NCBI RefSeq assembly: GCF_018127805.1
Contig: NZ_CP072334.1
Coordinates: 2,396,001 to 2,460,000, forward strand
Direction of reading: 5' to 3'
Origin: Prevotella sp. oral taxon 475
Lineage (GTDB): Bacteria; Bacteroidota; Bacteroidia; Bacteroidales; Bacteroidaceae
DNA length: 64,000 bases
Shown: in pieces, positions 35,228 through 43,823 of the stretch
How the letters are laid out: the number at the start of each line of letters is the position of its first letter
Position numbering within the stretch: the first letter of the stretch is position 1
Program-made: the position numbers and the translations under genes
Notes under the pieces: model-generated
Databases searched by the model: none
Told to the model about the DNA's origin: nothing
The model's input: the letters and a program-made list of their open reading frames with translations, nothing else

Positions 35228-35875
35228 ATGGCTGATAATAATACATTTGTCCTCTTTGAGGGAATTAAAAATAAACTGGAGACAATTTACAGGGAACTAA
35301 AGGAACTGAAAGAAAAGAGAAATGCCTCTACTTCTCTCCTAGCTCCATCTACAAACGCACAAAGTAATGAACAGCAGGAACAGGAATTGCTCAATCAGTA
35401 TGAGCAGCGGACGAAAGATATACTTAACGAGTACATTGGTGTGCAAGTGCGCATTAAGGATGAAGAAGCTAAGTCCATAGAAAAATTGGTGGAAAACGTC
35501 CTGACCATGCTGCACGAGTGGCAGGAGCAGAAGGAGCACCCACAACCACAAGAACACATCCATAGACACTGCTTTGACATCAAATCCTCGAAAATCTTTA
35601 CCACTGTGGTGGCAGTGTCTATCATCTGCTTTGTTTCGTTGGTCGGTAACTACTTCTTGTGGAAAAGCAGGCTGCAATATAAGGACGACGCCTTGAAGTT
35701 CCGTATCATCAGAGTATGGCGAGGATACAGCCCAAAGGAAATCCTATGGCTCAATGATGTGTTCGATATTCATCGCAATGAAAAGATTATCAAGCTAATC
35801 AAGGAAAAAGCAGATGATTACGACATGGAATTGAAGCAAAAGGTAGATAGTTTGATGCAAAGAAAACTAAAGTAG
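35228..35875 (+). CDS. membrane-anchored mobilization accessory protein
   Basis: A 215-residue protein starting 2 bases after the relaxase gene. A coiled-coil-like N-terminal half (residues 10-100, rich in E, K, Q and L) is followed by one membrane helix (about 123-145) and a charged C-terminal domain. It may tie the relaxosome to the membrane; the function is inferred from its place as third gene of the mob operon. A bidirectional terminator follows. Confidence 0.65.
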   Translation: MADNNTFVLFEGIKNKLETIYRELKELKEKRNASTSLLAPSTNAQSNEQQEQELLNQYEQRTKDILNEYIGVQVRIKDEEAKSIEKLVENVLTMLHEWQEQKEHPQPQEHIHRHCFDIKSSKIFTTVVAVSIICFVSLVGNYFLWKSRLQYKDDALKFRIIRVWRGYSPKEILWLNDVFDIHRNEKIIKLIKEKADDYDMELKQKVDSLMQRKLK

Positions 35876-35884
35876 CCCCACATG

Positions 35885-35923
35885 AACAAGCCCAACCACA
35901 CGAGATACTAGGTTGGGCTTGTT
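35885..35923. terminator. bidirectional terminator between converging operons
   Basis: Perfect 13-bp arms AACAAGCCCAACC (35885-35897) and GGTTGGGCTTGTT (35911-35923) in the 59-bp gap between the mob operon (+) and the AlbA/HEPN/DUF262 operon (-). Confidence 0.75.
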
Positions 35924-35934
35924 ATAGTATCATA

Positions 35935-37424
35935 CTATTCTATAATTTCCCAAAAACCACTTTTGTCAGAACCAACTCTACGTAGATATTTACCTCGCAT
36001 AAACTCTATATTGCGCATAATTGTACTTGCATTCAATCCTGTAATTGTTGCCATTTCATCCTTTGTAATATAAGGATTTTCAGCCATTAATCGCAAAATG
36101 TAAATACGATTGGCTGTAAGTTTTTCTCCTCTTACGATTGCTTTTTCAATTAGCTTCTTAATAAGGTTCTCACTATTTACAGTTGCATTTTGGGCAGTTG
36201 CGTTTGCAGTCCTTTTTGAAGTATTTGCAGTTGCATTTATTTGGTTTTCTGCCTGAGACACGACCTTCGGTACTGTCATTTTCAAAATAAAATCATCAAG
36301 ATGGAAAGATAAATGTGATGTACCATTAGCCTCCAACTCCCGGCACATGCGATCTACACCTTCGCCAAATTCCTTTACATAGTCGTATGCTTTAAGGAAT
36401 TGTGCTATTTTAGAATTGCGTGAGAAATGTGTATGACGAATGTTGGAAGGCTTGACCGTTCCTGGCAATCTGTCGGGCGATTCGAATACAAGACGATTGT
36501 CAAACATCTTGATTTGGATTTCCGTACCCTTAATATTATAGGCACGGTGGTAACAAGAATTGACAACCATTTCCTGAATTACAAACTTTGGATAATTTCT
36601 ATGGGTTACAAACTGCCCATGTTGTCCAAGGAATGTATGTTCCTCTACTTGGGTTTCAAGATAAGCTATCGTGGCTTTCACCTGATCAAGTATCGTTCCT
36701 TCAAAGGTTACATCCTTAATTACGTTCATCTCTGCACCCACTCGTTCCTCTGTACCTTTATAGCGGATGAAGCGAGTACGCCCACGAGGAAAGAACTTTT
36801 GAGGATATCTTCCAAACAGAAGAATAGAAGCCACACTTACGTGCTCTTCTCCCTTTACATTGATAGTCAAGAAGCCATTATTCTCTTGTAAATATTGCTT
36901 TGCTATTTGGTATAACCAATTAATTCTGTATATCTTTCGACAGCAGCCATATCAATATCATCTACCCTAGCACCATACACAGCCGTATCTTCATAGTAGC
37001 GTTCGCCTTTATCATACATCAACTGTATGCGTTCCTCAAAAGACAGCTTTCTACTTTTATCACCAACACGCATATAGGCTTCATCGGCTTGATTGGAATG
37101 TAGCTCAGAACTCGCAGGAATATACATCAATAAAATATGATTCTCGTTTCCATCCTTATCTGTACAGGGTAACAAATCGCTAGTAATAGGCACAGAAGGA
37201 TTGCAGAAATCTAAAGGAACACGCAACAATTCATTCAGCTTCTCCGTATATTGATTTACACCTTCTATCCTTCTTATCTTATCAGACACACCAATAGCAA
37301 TCGTTCCGCCATCGGCATTTGCAAATGCAACAATAGTAATAGCCAATACCTTAGGAGCAATTTGAATGCTTTTGCAGTCAAAGGTTTGGTCTTCCTTGCG
37401 ATTCTGTATTTCTTCTATAGTCAT
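35935..37424 (-). pseudogene. AlbA_2/Schlafen-type ATP-binding protein split by a frameshift
   Basis: Two adjacent frames together encode one protein of about 490 residues. The first (37424-36903, 173 codons) is the AlbA_2 domain (FDCKSIQIAPKVLAITIVAFANADGGTIAIGV; key part about residues 14-45). The second (about 36915-35935) has VSVASILLFGR, a GHKL-like ATPase region (FVIQEMVVNSCYHRAYNIKG ... EFGEGVDRM) and a C-terminal winged helix. The break is at GGTTATACCAAATAGCAAAG: adding one A to the A run gives a continuous GYTKIAKQYLQENNGF. The second part has only a TTG start. Such proteins act as regulators or phage-defence components. It starts 8 bases after the HEPN gene. Confidence 0.75.
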
Positions 37425-37432
37425 AATACTAA

Positions 37433-37909
37433 TTATACCATAACTACATGCAACGCATCTATTATTTTCTTCCCGAGTTCATAATCTTGAATACATTCAT
37501 CATATGAGAGATTTATTCGATTTGCATGAACATACGAATGCCTACCTTGTATCAAGTTTTGATAACAGGACCTCACAGAGGGCTCAACTTGTTCCACTTC
37601 TGTAATTTTTGTTTCAAAATTCATTGCCAAAGTATTATCAATTTTTTTGATTTCCTTTTTTAAATCAGAGATCTCTATTCTTCCATTTAATATAGAAAGA
37701 TAATTTTGAATAAAACCACCAAATAAATGATGCTTATTAGAAGCATAATCTATAAGTATCTCCTTTATAGCAAGTTCATATGAAGTTACAGCACTTACAG
37801 AAATTGCACCAGTAAACTTAGGTAAAGCTACTGGCGAAATATGAGGTTTTAAAGTATTAATCTCATTAATCAACTCGTCTGCAGGTTGAAACTTATCGGT
37901 GTAAGCCAT
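37433..37909 (-). CDS. HEPN-domain protein (possible ribonuclease)
   Basis: A 158-residue all-helical protein with the HEPN catalytic-type motif R-x4-H: Arg123 to His128 in QGRHSYVHA. It resembles MAE_28990/MAE_18760-like or RiboL-PSP HEPN proteins, many of which cut RNA and serve as toxins in defence systems. It overlaps the end of the DUF262 gene by 17 bases, which indicates tight translational coupling and a functional pair. The first codon before the chosen ATG is GTG and could also be used. Confidence 0.75.
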   Translation of the reverse strand: MAYTDKFQPADELINEINTLKPHISPVALPKFTGAISVSAVTSYELAIKEILIDYASNKHHLFGGFIQNYLSILNGRIEISDLKKEIKKIDNTLAMNFETKITEVEQVEPSVRSCYQNLIQGRHSYVHANRINLSYDECIQDYELGKKIIDALHVVMV

Positions 37910-38966
37910 CACTAAACAAAAAAGTTTCTACATATTCAAATCTCTCCTTAAGGATTTTTTCATCAGTTGTAGCTAATGTTGTCAAATCCGTGAACTTTTG
38001 ATCTACAAGAAGTTCCTCATATCGCTGAGGCAGATTTGCTGGTAAATTATCTATATGTAACAAAATCTTGCAAAAGACAGAATCAAACAAAGATACATTA
38101 AAAGGTCCGCGTACATGAAAAGGCTTAATCCTTAACTTTGAATCAATATAGTCTGCTGTTCTTTCGAAAGCAATAGCAAAGCTATCTATATTTTCACATG
38201 CATTCATATTGCTTTTAGCTACTTTATTGAGAAACTCTTTCATTGGTTTTTCATATCTACTTAGATAGTAAGCTAATCCATAAACTCTTAAAATCAGCTC
38301 TATATCTGATTGATTTTTAACAATGTCTTTCTTGTTTATAACTTTACGCCATGATGGATTTTTATTTAGTTCCTTCAACTTATTTAAAAAGTCACTTCTA
38401 AATACGCAATTCCTTATTTCTTGTGACTTAAGGGGAGTTCCTCCTGTATTTAGTCGTTCAAAAATGTGGTATACAGATGTATTTTCTTTTGTAGGTGAAA
38501 GTTGTCTTATATTAATTGCTCTCAGTACAGAAGAAGCCAGTTTTCTTTTATCTTTATCGTCTAAATCATTATAAGTACAATTATAAAACTTGTTTTTAGA
38601 ATTTAGTCCCGACAATTTAAAAACCTGTCGTTTCCCTGTTTGACTTTCTTTGCCAAAGTATCCTTCAAAAAAATAAACAATACTTAATAGACGCTGCTGA
38701 CCATCAATGACCAAATTCTTATTTTCGTCATCAATATATAAAAAAATAGGAGGGACTGGTAGTCCTATTAAAAAGGATTCAATGAGTAATGATGCCTGTT
38801 TTATATTCCAAACATAACCACGCTGATAATCAGGAATCATAATGTCCTCATTTTTAAACATTTCAACAAGTCCCATTAACGTATAATCAGAAGGATAAGA
38901 TGTAATATCGTATTCTATATTAATCATCTCTTCGGCCTCATTCTCTGAAAATTCAAAGTCTTCCAT
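37893..38966 (-). CDS. stand-alone DUF262 (ParB-like nuclease/NTPase fold) protein
   Basis: A 357-residue protein whose N-terminal half is DUF262: IPDYQRGYVWN (44-54), LLIESFLIGLPVPPIF and the conserved DGQQRL (88-93), continuing to HIFERLNTGGTPLKSQEIRN. DUF262 is the nucleotide-binding/ParB-like half of GmrSD type IV restriction enzymes and several other defence proteins, where it is usually fused to a DUF1524 HNH nuclease. Here that nuclease is absent and the partner is instead a separate HEPN protein. It lies 42 bases after the integrase, in the same direction. Confidence 0.85.
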   Translation of the reverse strand: MEDFEFSENEAEEMINIEYDITSYPSDYTLMGLVEMFKNEDIMIPDYQRGYVWNIKQASLLIESFLIGLPVPPIFLYIDDENKNLVIDGQQRLLSIVYFFEGYFGKESQTGKRQVFKLSGLNSKNKFYNCTYNDLDDKDKRKLASSVLRAINIRQLSPTKENTSVYHIFERLNTGGTPLKSQEIRNCVFRSDFLNKLKELNKNPSWRKVINKKDIVKNQSDIELILRVYGLAYYLSRYEKPMKEFLNKVAKSNMNACENIDSFAIAFERTADYIDSKLRIKPFHVRGPFNVSLFDSVFCKILLHIDNLPANLPQRYEELLVDQKFTDLTTLATTDEKILKERFEYVETFLFSDGLHR

Positions 38967-39008
38967 ATTTGTTAGTTTAATAATCCCTTGCAAATATAAC
39001 ATTATTTT

Positions 39009-39707
39009 CTATATAGTAGTCAATTCCGGCAAACTATTTATCGCTTCAGACTTCAATTTATCCACTGCACGAGTGTATTTTTCCGTGTGTTTTAATCCGC
39101 TATGTCCCAATAGGCTGGCAACGGTCTTGATGTTGGCACCATTATTCAGGATGTTCACGGCAAAGCTGTGGCGGGCACAATGCCAGCTGATGTGTTTATT
39201 AATACCTGCACGCTTTACCCACCGTTTCACAGACTTACTGCAACTCTCATATGAGGGAAGGTTGAAGATAGAGGAACTTAGGTCCTCAGGAGCTTCGCCA
39301 ATCAAAGAGAGTAAACCGTCATTGAGAGGAATAATAACGCCACTATGTGCAGAATGTCCTTTGGTCTTATTTTGTTCAAATTTCAACAGGCAGTTGGTAT
39401 AATCTACATTCTTATAGGTAAGGTCTTTTACATCGCAGAAGCGCAGACCACAATACAAACAAGGGATAAAGGCACGTCTGACATTAGGATTCTCATTCTC
39501 ATAATAACATTGAATCAGTGCTTGTATTTCGGCCATTGAGAGTACATCTTTGCGTAACACTTGGTCATCTACCTTGCACACAACACCTTTGCAGGGATCT
39601 TTCTGCATTACTTCATGGTCTATGGCATAGCGTACAACTTTCTTGAAACGCTGATAGATACTCTTTGCTCCTTCACCAACACTTCTTCCGCTGCGCAGAT
39701 CACACAA
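39009..39707 (-). pseudogene. tyrosine integrase lacking its N-terminal domains
   Basis: A 232-residue C-terminal fragment of a Bacteroidota-type integrase. The catalytic residues are all present: Arg in CLYCGLRFCDV, HCARHSF (His...Arg), His in LGHSGLKHTEKYTRA, and the Tyr in EKYT. The core-binding and arm-binding domains (normally about 180 residues more) are missing, because the sequence upstream (from about 39695) is homologous to a different gene pair of the same element type. The remaining start (MCDLRSG) is fortuitous. The element is therefore probably fixed in place unless helped. Confidence 0.75.
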
Positions 39708-39970
39708 GAAGCACAGCGATATATCATGGGCAGCAAACCCTTAATGCAGAAATAGCTTATGGTACAGGAAGAATTTATCCGTGTTGGCACAACCTTATAT
39801 AAGATTATGAACCAGCCACGCATCAATAGTGGTTTTGTCAAGAAGCGTATAGTGTGGAACAATGAGACGCTACGGCAGGACTATGGTAAGAACTTTATTG
39901 CCACTGTCCCCAATCATGTGTACTATCAATCTGTGATTGACAAGCTTTCTCTCTACGAGCCTATGGGATT
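39695..39970 (+). pseudogene. remnant of a second copy of the HTH/primase-helicase genes
   Basis: Contains a near copy of the end of the HTH gene (AAQITQEAQRYIMGSKPLMQK against AAQINQEAQRYIMSSKPLMQK) and the start of the primase-helicase gene (VQEEFIRVGTTLYKIMNQPRIN against AQEEFIRVGTTLYKIVNQPRIN). There is an in-frame internal deletion of about 9 codons and homology ends near codon 70. It corresponds to about 31370-31690. Divergence of several percent shows that it is not a recent duplication but a piece of a related element. Confidence 0.85.
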
Positions 39971-39977
39971 TGCATCT

Positions 39978-40826
39978 CTAAAGCAAAGGACTTAATTCTT
40001 CAATAGCACATCCAGCATTCATGAAAAGATTAAAAACATAAGACCAATCACGATTATTCGTATTTACTGCAAACCAAAAACAGCTTTTGAAGACTAAATG
40101 CAAAGCATCTCTATCCTCAACCAAAGCAAGTCTTCTTGATATAGAATTTTTCTCAAGAGAACCATTCTTTACCTTTTCTTCTATAAATTCCTTTGTAAAG
40201 CCCAAATCAAGACCTATCACAATTAGGTTTTGTATAGCTTTTGTATAGAAAGTTGTTCCTTCTGCTTTCCTGGCACAATAACACTGAACATCCAATAATG
40301 CAAGTCTATCATCAGGGCTTACATTTCTCCAACGTTCTCCAACCTTAGACAAATCAAACTCTTCATCTATATTCCCAATTCGTAAATAAGAATTAGTCTC
40401 CTTTTTGTCTGGTTCTTCTTGCTTTTTTACCAATCTAATATACTTAATGCACTCTGATTCTAACTTGTCTATTTCTTTTTCAGAATATACAGCGGTATAA
40501 GTATCATTCTTTTTATAAAATGCAAGAGGAGTCTTATGCAATTCGTATGGTAAATCTGCATCAGGATCAAATTCAAAAGTATAACCTTGTGCTTCCAGTT
40601 CAAGCAAGACAGACATAAGAGTACTATTATAATTTTTTTTTAGGTTACTCGTACTATTGAAATATGAACCAACAGGCCATTCTCTTATCCTTCCTGTTCC
40701 ACTTTCAATATATTGATTTTTTTCTGCCAGTTCTTTAGATTCTTTCATCAGTTCATTATGTTTATAAGCAACATAAACAAAGAGAATCACAACTGCGACT
40801 ATGATAATTATTAAAGGTTCCATCAT
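39978..40826 (-). CDS. membrane-anchored protein of unknown function
   Basis: A 282-residue protein with one N-terminal membrane helix (PLIIIIVAVVILFVYVAYK, about 4-22) and a soluble, charged remainder. The soluble part has a middle segment rich in E, K and S, then a helical C-terminal domain (LALLDVQCYCARKAEGTTFYTKAIQNL...). No family is recognised and no catalytic motif is visible. It follows a 215-residue unknown protein by 26 bases and probably forms a two-gene operon with it at the AT-rich right edge of the island. Confidence 0.7.
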   Translation of the reverse strand: MMEPLIIIIVAVVILFVYVAYKHNELMKESKELAEKNQYIESGTGRIREWPVGSYFNSTSNLKKNYNSTLMSVLLELEAQGYTFEFDPDADLPYELHKTPLAFYKKNDTYTAVYSEKEIDKLESECIKYIRLVKKQEEPDKKETNSYLRIGNIDEEFDLSKVGERWRNVSPDDRLALLDVQCYCARKAEGTTFYTKAIQNLIVIGLDLGFTKEFIEEKVKNGSLEKNSISRRLALVEDRDALHLVFKSCFWFAVNTNNRDWSYVFNLFMNAGCAIEELSPLL

Positions 40827-40852
40827 AATTTGTCTTAAATATACATTAGCAC

Positions 40853-41500
40853 CTAAAACTCATTGCCTCTCAACGCACAATCAAACTCTATATCCTTGCA
40901 AATCTGTTCAATTATAGGAGTGCACTCACATTTCAGAATAGAGAGATCTGCAACTTTAGGTAAATATTGATTAAGTTCCTGTGCAAGTTCCTTATATTCT
41001 TCCATAAGTTCATCACCAATAAAGTGATGAAAATGCATTGTTTCTACATGCTGGACTGTTTTACAGAAAAGTAGAAGTTGATTGCCTAAATGCTTTCGCG
41101 CACCATCTGGCATATAATGTGCAATGCCAGATATGATAGAGAAAGCAATAAACTTCATGAATTTTGTCATAAAGATTATTCCCAGTTGACAGCCATCTAT
41201 TAGGTCAGCATACTTAACATCAGATATATCCATATCATTGTTTATCAAATAATTTTTCAACAAACAATAGTAAAGCAACTTTGCTACCGGAATACTTTCT
41301 TCATCCGTCAGTTTTGCTTCATCAGAAAGGAGATGATATAATGCTGTAGCCATCGCATAAGGATGAGTTGTTCTTGTGAACTGATATTCATCCTTATTAA
41401 TTTCTCCTACAAGAATTCTCGCCTTATGGCAGATTTCTTTTTCATTCTTTGAGTTGTAAACAGCAACAAACTCTTGGGCAAATTCTTCAATAAAAGTCAT
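40853..41500 (-). CDS. hypothetical helical protein, first gene of a two-gene unit
   Basis: A 215-residue protein, predicted almost wholly helical, without signal peptide; a hydrophobic stretch (CQLGIIFMTKFMKFIAFSIISGIAHY, about 107-132) could be membrane-associated. Cysteine and histidine residues (FCKTVQHVETMHFHHF; ILKCECTP) are scattered, but no known motif is formed. It is preceded by a long imperfect palindrome (41560-41730) and, further up, a TATCTTTG -7 box on its strand (41780-41773), so the palindrome may lie in its 5' leader. Function unknown; possible accessory or defence cargo. Confidence 0.7.
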   Translation of the reverse strand: MTFIEEFAQEFVAVYNSKNEKEICHKARILVGEINKDEYQFTRTTHPYAMATALYHLLSDEAKLTDEESIPVAKLLYYCLLKNYLINNDMDISDVKYADLIDGCQLGIIFMTKFMKFIAFSIISGIAHYMPDGARKHLGNQLLLFCKTVQHVETMHFHHFIGDELMEEYKELAQELNQYLPKVADLSILKCECTPIIEQICKDIEFDCALRGNEF

Positions 41501-41559
41501 TTCTTTGATACTGTTGGCCTTTCACAATTCCAATAGACCTCTAAATAGTTTATATATGT

Positions 41560-41730
41560 AGAAGCGTGGAACTGACTATGCCCACGTTCTAAGTTGAAGG
41601 TCCTGAGAAAACCCTGTGTACAAATGTAGTAATAGCAGCCCACGCTATAGCGTGAGAACCACTATGCTATCCCTGTACACAATTGAAAGTTTCTCAGGTT
41701 TTCAACTTACAAGATAAGCATAACGCTTCT
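41560..41730. repeat. 171-bp imperfect palindrome
   Basis: Seven nested complementary blocks around a central ACGCTATAGCGT (41642-41653): AGAAGCG/CGCTTCT (41560, 41724), TATGC/GCATA (41577, 41718), TAAGTTGAA/TTCAACTTA (41590, 41701), CCTGAGAAA/TTTCTCAGG (41602, 41690), GTGTACA/TGTACAC (41616, 41674), TAGCA/TGCTA (41633, 41665). It would form a long hairpin in RNA or a cruciform in DNA. It is upstream of the two-gene unit read leftward. It could be a MITE-like element or a structured leader; no target duplication is evident. Confidence 0.85.
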
Positions 41731-41772
41731 TCTTTTCCAACGATGTCATGTACCTTTAAAAAGGACACGATG

Positions 41773-41780
41773 CAAAGATA
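41773..41780 (-). promoter_or_regulatory. -7 box for the two-gene hypothetical unit
   Basis: TATCTTTG on the - strand, upstream of the palindrome. No TTG at ideal spacing was found. Confidence 0.35.
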
Positions 41781-41850
41781 ACAAATTTATCTTGAAAGGT
41801 TATTTGAAAGCCAATATTCTTCAGCAAAACAGTACTATTCCATTCGAAAA

Positions 41851-41881
41851 TTGCAATATGACAAAACAATTGTTATCTTTG
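41851..41881 (+). promoter_or_regulatory. promoter of the small cysteine-containing gene
   Basis: TTG (41851-41853), 20 bases, then TATCTTTG (41874-41881), 41 bases before the ATG. Confidence 0.65.
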
Positions 41882-41922
41882 TGTCTGTCGAAAAAAGCCA
41901 TTATACACTTTAAAACGACAGC

Positions 41923-42384
41923 ATGATGACCCTCGAAGAATACAACCTGTTAGATGCCGACTTTGCCCATTGCCCCGGCACCCATTGTGAGAAAGCAAAC
42001 GAATGCCTACGCCACACCGCCCACCAGATGCTAGCTAAGAACACGCGAGAGAGCTACACCGTTGTCAATCCCGCCGTGATAACCGGTCGCCAACCCTGCT
42101 CACTCTTCATGCCCGACCGCAAGGAACGTTACGCATGGGGCATCTCCCGCATCTACGACAACGTGCGCGCCGCCGACCTACGCGGCATCAAACTAAGCGT
42201 CATGTCATGCCTCGGTTCCTCTTCCTATTACAGGATTAAGCAGCAACGCCGTACCATCACCGAAGAAGAGCAACTGGACATCCGCCAAGCTTTCACCGAC
42301 ATGGGCTACGACGGACAAGCCATTGAGTTCGACCGCTATGAAGAACATTACCCCGCACTTATGCGACTAAGAAAAGGCGACTGA
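41923..42384 (+). CDS. conserved Bacteroidales protein with N-terminal cysteines
   Basis: A 153-residue soluble protein. The N-terminus has FAHCPGTHCEKANECLRHTAHQM with three cysteines and three histidines that could bind a metal; further on come CSLFMPDRKERYAWGISRIYD and a C-terminal helical part. It resembles the small Bacteroidales proteins classed as DUF6078 (from memory, not verified). The function is unknown. It has its own promoter. A decayed second copy of its first third lies at 43824-43979, beyond the S41 protease gene. Confidence 0.7.
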   Translation: MMTLEEYNLLDADFAHCPGTHCEKANECLRHTAHQMLAKNTRESYTVVNPAVITGRQPCSLFMPDRKERYAWGISRIYDNVRAADLRGIKLSVMSCLGSSSYYRIKQQRRTITEEEQLDIRQAFTDMGYDGQAIEFDRYEEHYPALMRLRKGD

Positions 42385-42489
42385 ACCACCCGTCTCACGC
42401 ATTTTTTATTACGTTTGTCCCTATTATATTCTGTCCTAAGTCAATCTATAGAATATTCTCTTCTCTTTCATCTTTATATATAGAATTGT

Positions 42490-42577
42490 CCAAACGCGGA
42501 TAAGTCATTAGCCATATTTGGAGAATAGATTGCCCATATTTGGACAATTGATTATCCAAAGATGGCCATATCACTCA
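42490..42577 (+). repeat. variant 4 x 22-bp array (CCATATTTGG type)
   Basis: Four consecutive 22-base units start at 42490, 42512, 42534 and 42556, each beginning CCAnA and sharing GG at positions 9-10; units 2 and 3 share CCATATTTGGAnAATnGATT. The sequence is unrelated to the AGCTAAG family but the layout (four units, 22 bp, intergenic) is identical. In the 341-bp gap before the S41 gene; the rest of that gap shows only a possible TAAATTTG -7 box (42634-42641). Confidence 0.8.
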
Positions 42578-42725
42578 GAATGTTGGATGAGCCAAAAAAC
42601 ATGAAAAGGAAAGGAAGAGTAGAATAAAATATATAAATTTGCAAAGTCACGATTAAGTGTCGAACAAGAAGTAGCCATTCATAAAGATATGATTAAAAGA
42701 TAATTCACCTAAAAGACAATATATC

Positions 42726-43805
42726 ATGAACTTAAGATTGTTCCTTGTTTCTTTTGCTTTATATTGGCCTTCCACCTCATTTGCAATACATCCCGACAGC
42801 ATCAATCATCATCTAAAAGATTATCAATATCTAACAAGATTTACTGAAGCTAATCTTGCTACTTACCCATATATTCACAAAATGTATGGTAAGGAATACG
42901 CCAAGCTTAAAAAGTCGATCAGGCGACATTTACTGAAAGGTCAAGATATAGAAACCGCAACTTGTGACTATGTCTTTTGGTTTTTCTCTCAATTCGATAC
43001 GCATTTTATAGTTGACCGACATCGATTCTGGCAAGAGTATGACCGAAGGGTTCATCCCAAGTATAACGAAAGGATGGAGTATGACCCTCAACCCCTTGCG
43101 TGTATGCTCGATACGGATACCTATCTGGTAAGAATACCCTCTTGCAGCGGTCAGAATCCCACTTACGCATGGGTCGATAGTGTTGCCCAAGCCTATAAAA
43201 GAACGAATTGTCCCTATCTCATTTTAGATATTCGAGGTAATTCTGGGGGAAATGATGCCATTTGGGAACCTTTTCTTGAGATACTCGCAGACCATCTACC
43301 AAAGAAACCTTGGAGAGTTCTATTCAGAAACACCCCCATGAACAGAGAAGTACTCATGAAACAAGGTGATACAAATATCGTAGAGAAAGCCCGTCAATCG
43401 AAAGCACAGTTTGTGCCATTGTCAGAAGAGAACAATAACGAGGAAATGCCTTTCATTGCAAGCCATTTAAAAAAGGCGGCAATTCTCGTTGATAGCAGAA
43501 CAGCAAGTTCTGGAGAAACCTTAGCTCGTTTTGTAAAAGACTATTGCCATCGTGGAAAAATATATGGACAAGACCCTACCAGCGGAGCAAACCTATCGGG
43601 TAACATTGCTCCATTTCAGCTGCCACATAGTGGGATTACTTGCTATTATCCAGTTTGTGTCGACGAAGACTTCGCTTTGCAAATAAAAACAAAAGAAATA
43701 GGAATCAAGCCAGATATAAAGATCCCGCTACCACTTCCCGCCTCTCTCAAAGATCATATTGACACATGGGTTGTATGGGTTGCAAAGAGTTTGCAATCAA
43801 ACTGA
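42726..43805 (+). CDS. S41 family (tail-specific protease-like) peptidase
   Basis: A 359-residue protein with a signal peptide (MNLRLFLVSFALYWPSTSFA) and a C-terminal S41 domain: YLILDIRGNSGGNDAIWEPF (about 158-177) and AILVDSRTASSGETLARFVKD, with the probable nucleophile in TASSGE. No PDZ domain is visible, so it is closer to the short C-terminal-processing-like peptidases than to CtpA. It is expected in the periplasm or on the surface. The gene stands alone and is bracketed by a gene and a decayed copy of the same small-protein family. Confidence 0.82.
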   Translation: MNLRLFLVSFALYWPSTSFAIHPDSINHHLKDYQYLTRFTEANLATYPYIHKMYGKEYAKLKKSIRRHLLKGQDIETATCDYVFWFFSQFDTHFIVDRHRFWQEYDRRVHPKYNERMEYDPQPLACMLDTDTYLVRIPSCSGQNPTYAWVDSVAQAYKRTNCPYLILDIRGNSGGNDAIWEPFLEILADHLPKKPWRVLFRNTPMNREVLMKQGDTNIVEKARQSKAQFVPLSEENNNEEMPFIASHLKKAAILVDSRTASSGETLARFVKDYCHRGKIYGQDPTSGANLSGNIAPFQLPHSGITCYYPVCVDEDFALQIKTKEIGIKPDIKIPLPLPASLKDHIDTWVVWVAKSLQSN

Positions 43806-43823
43806 CACCATAAAAACAACAGC

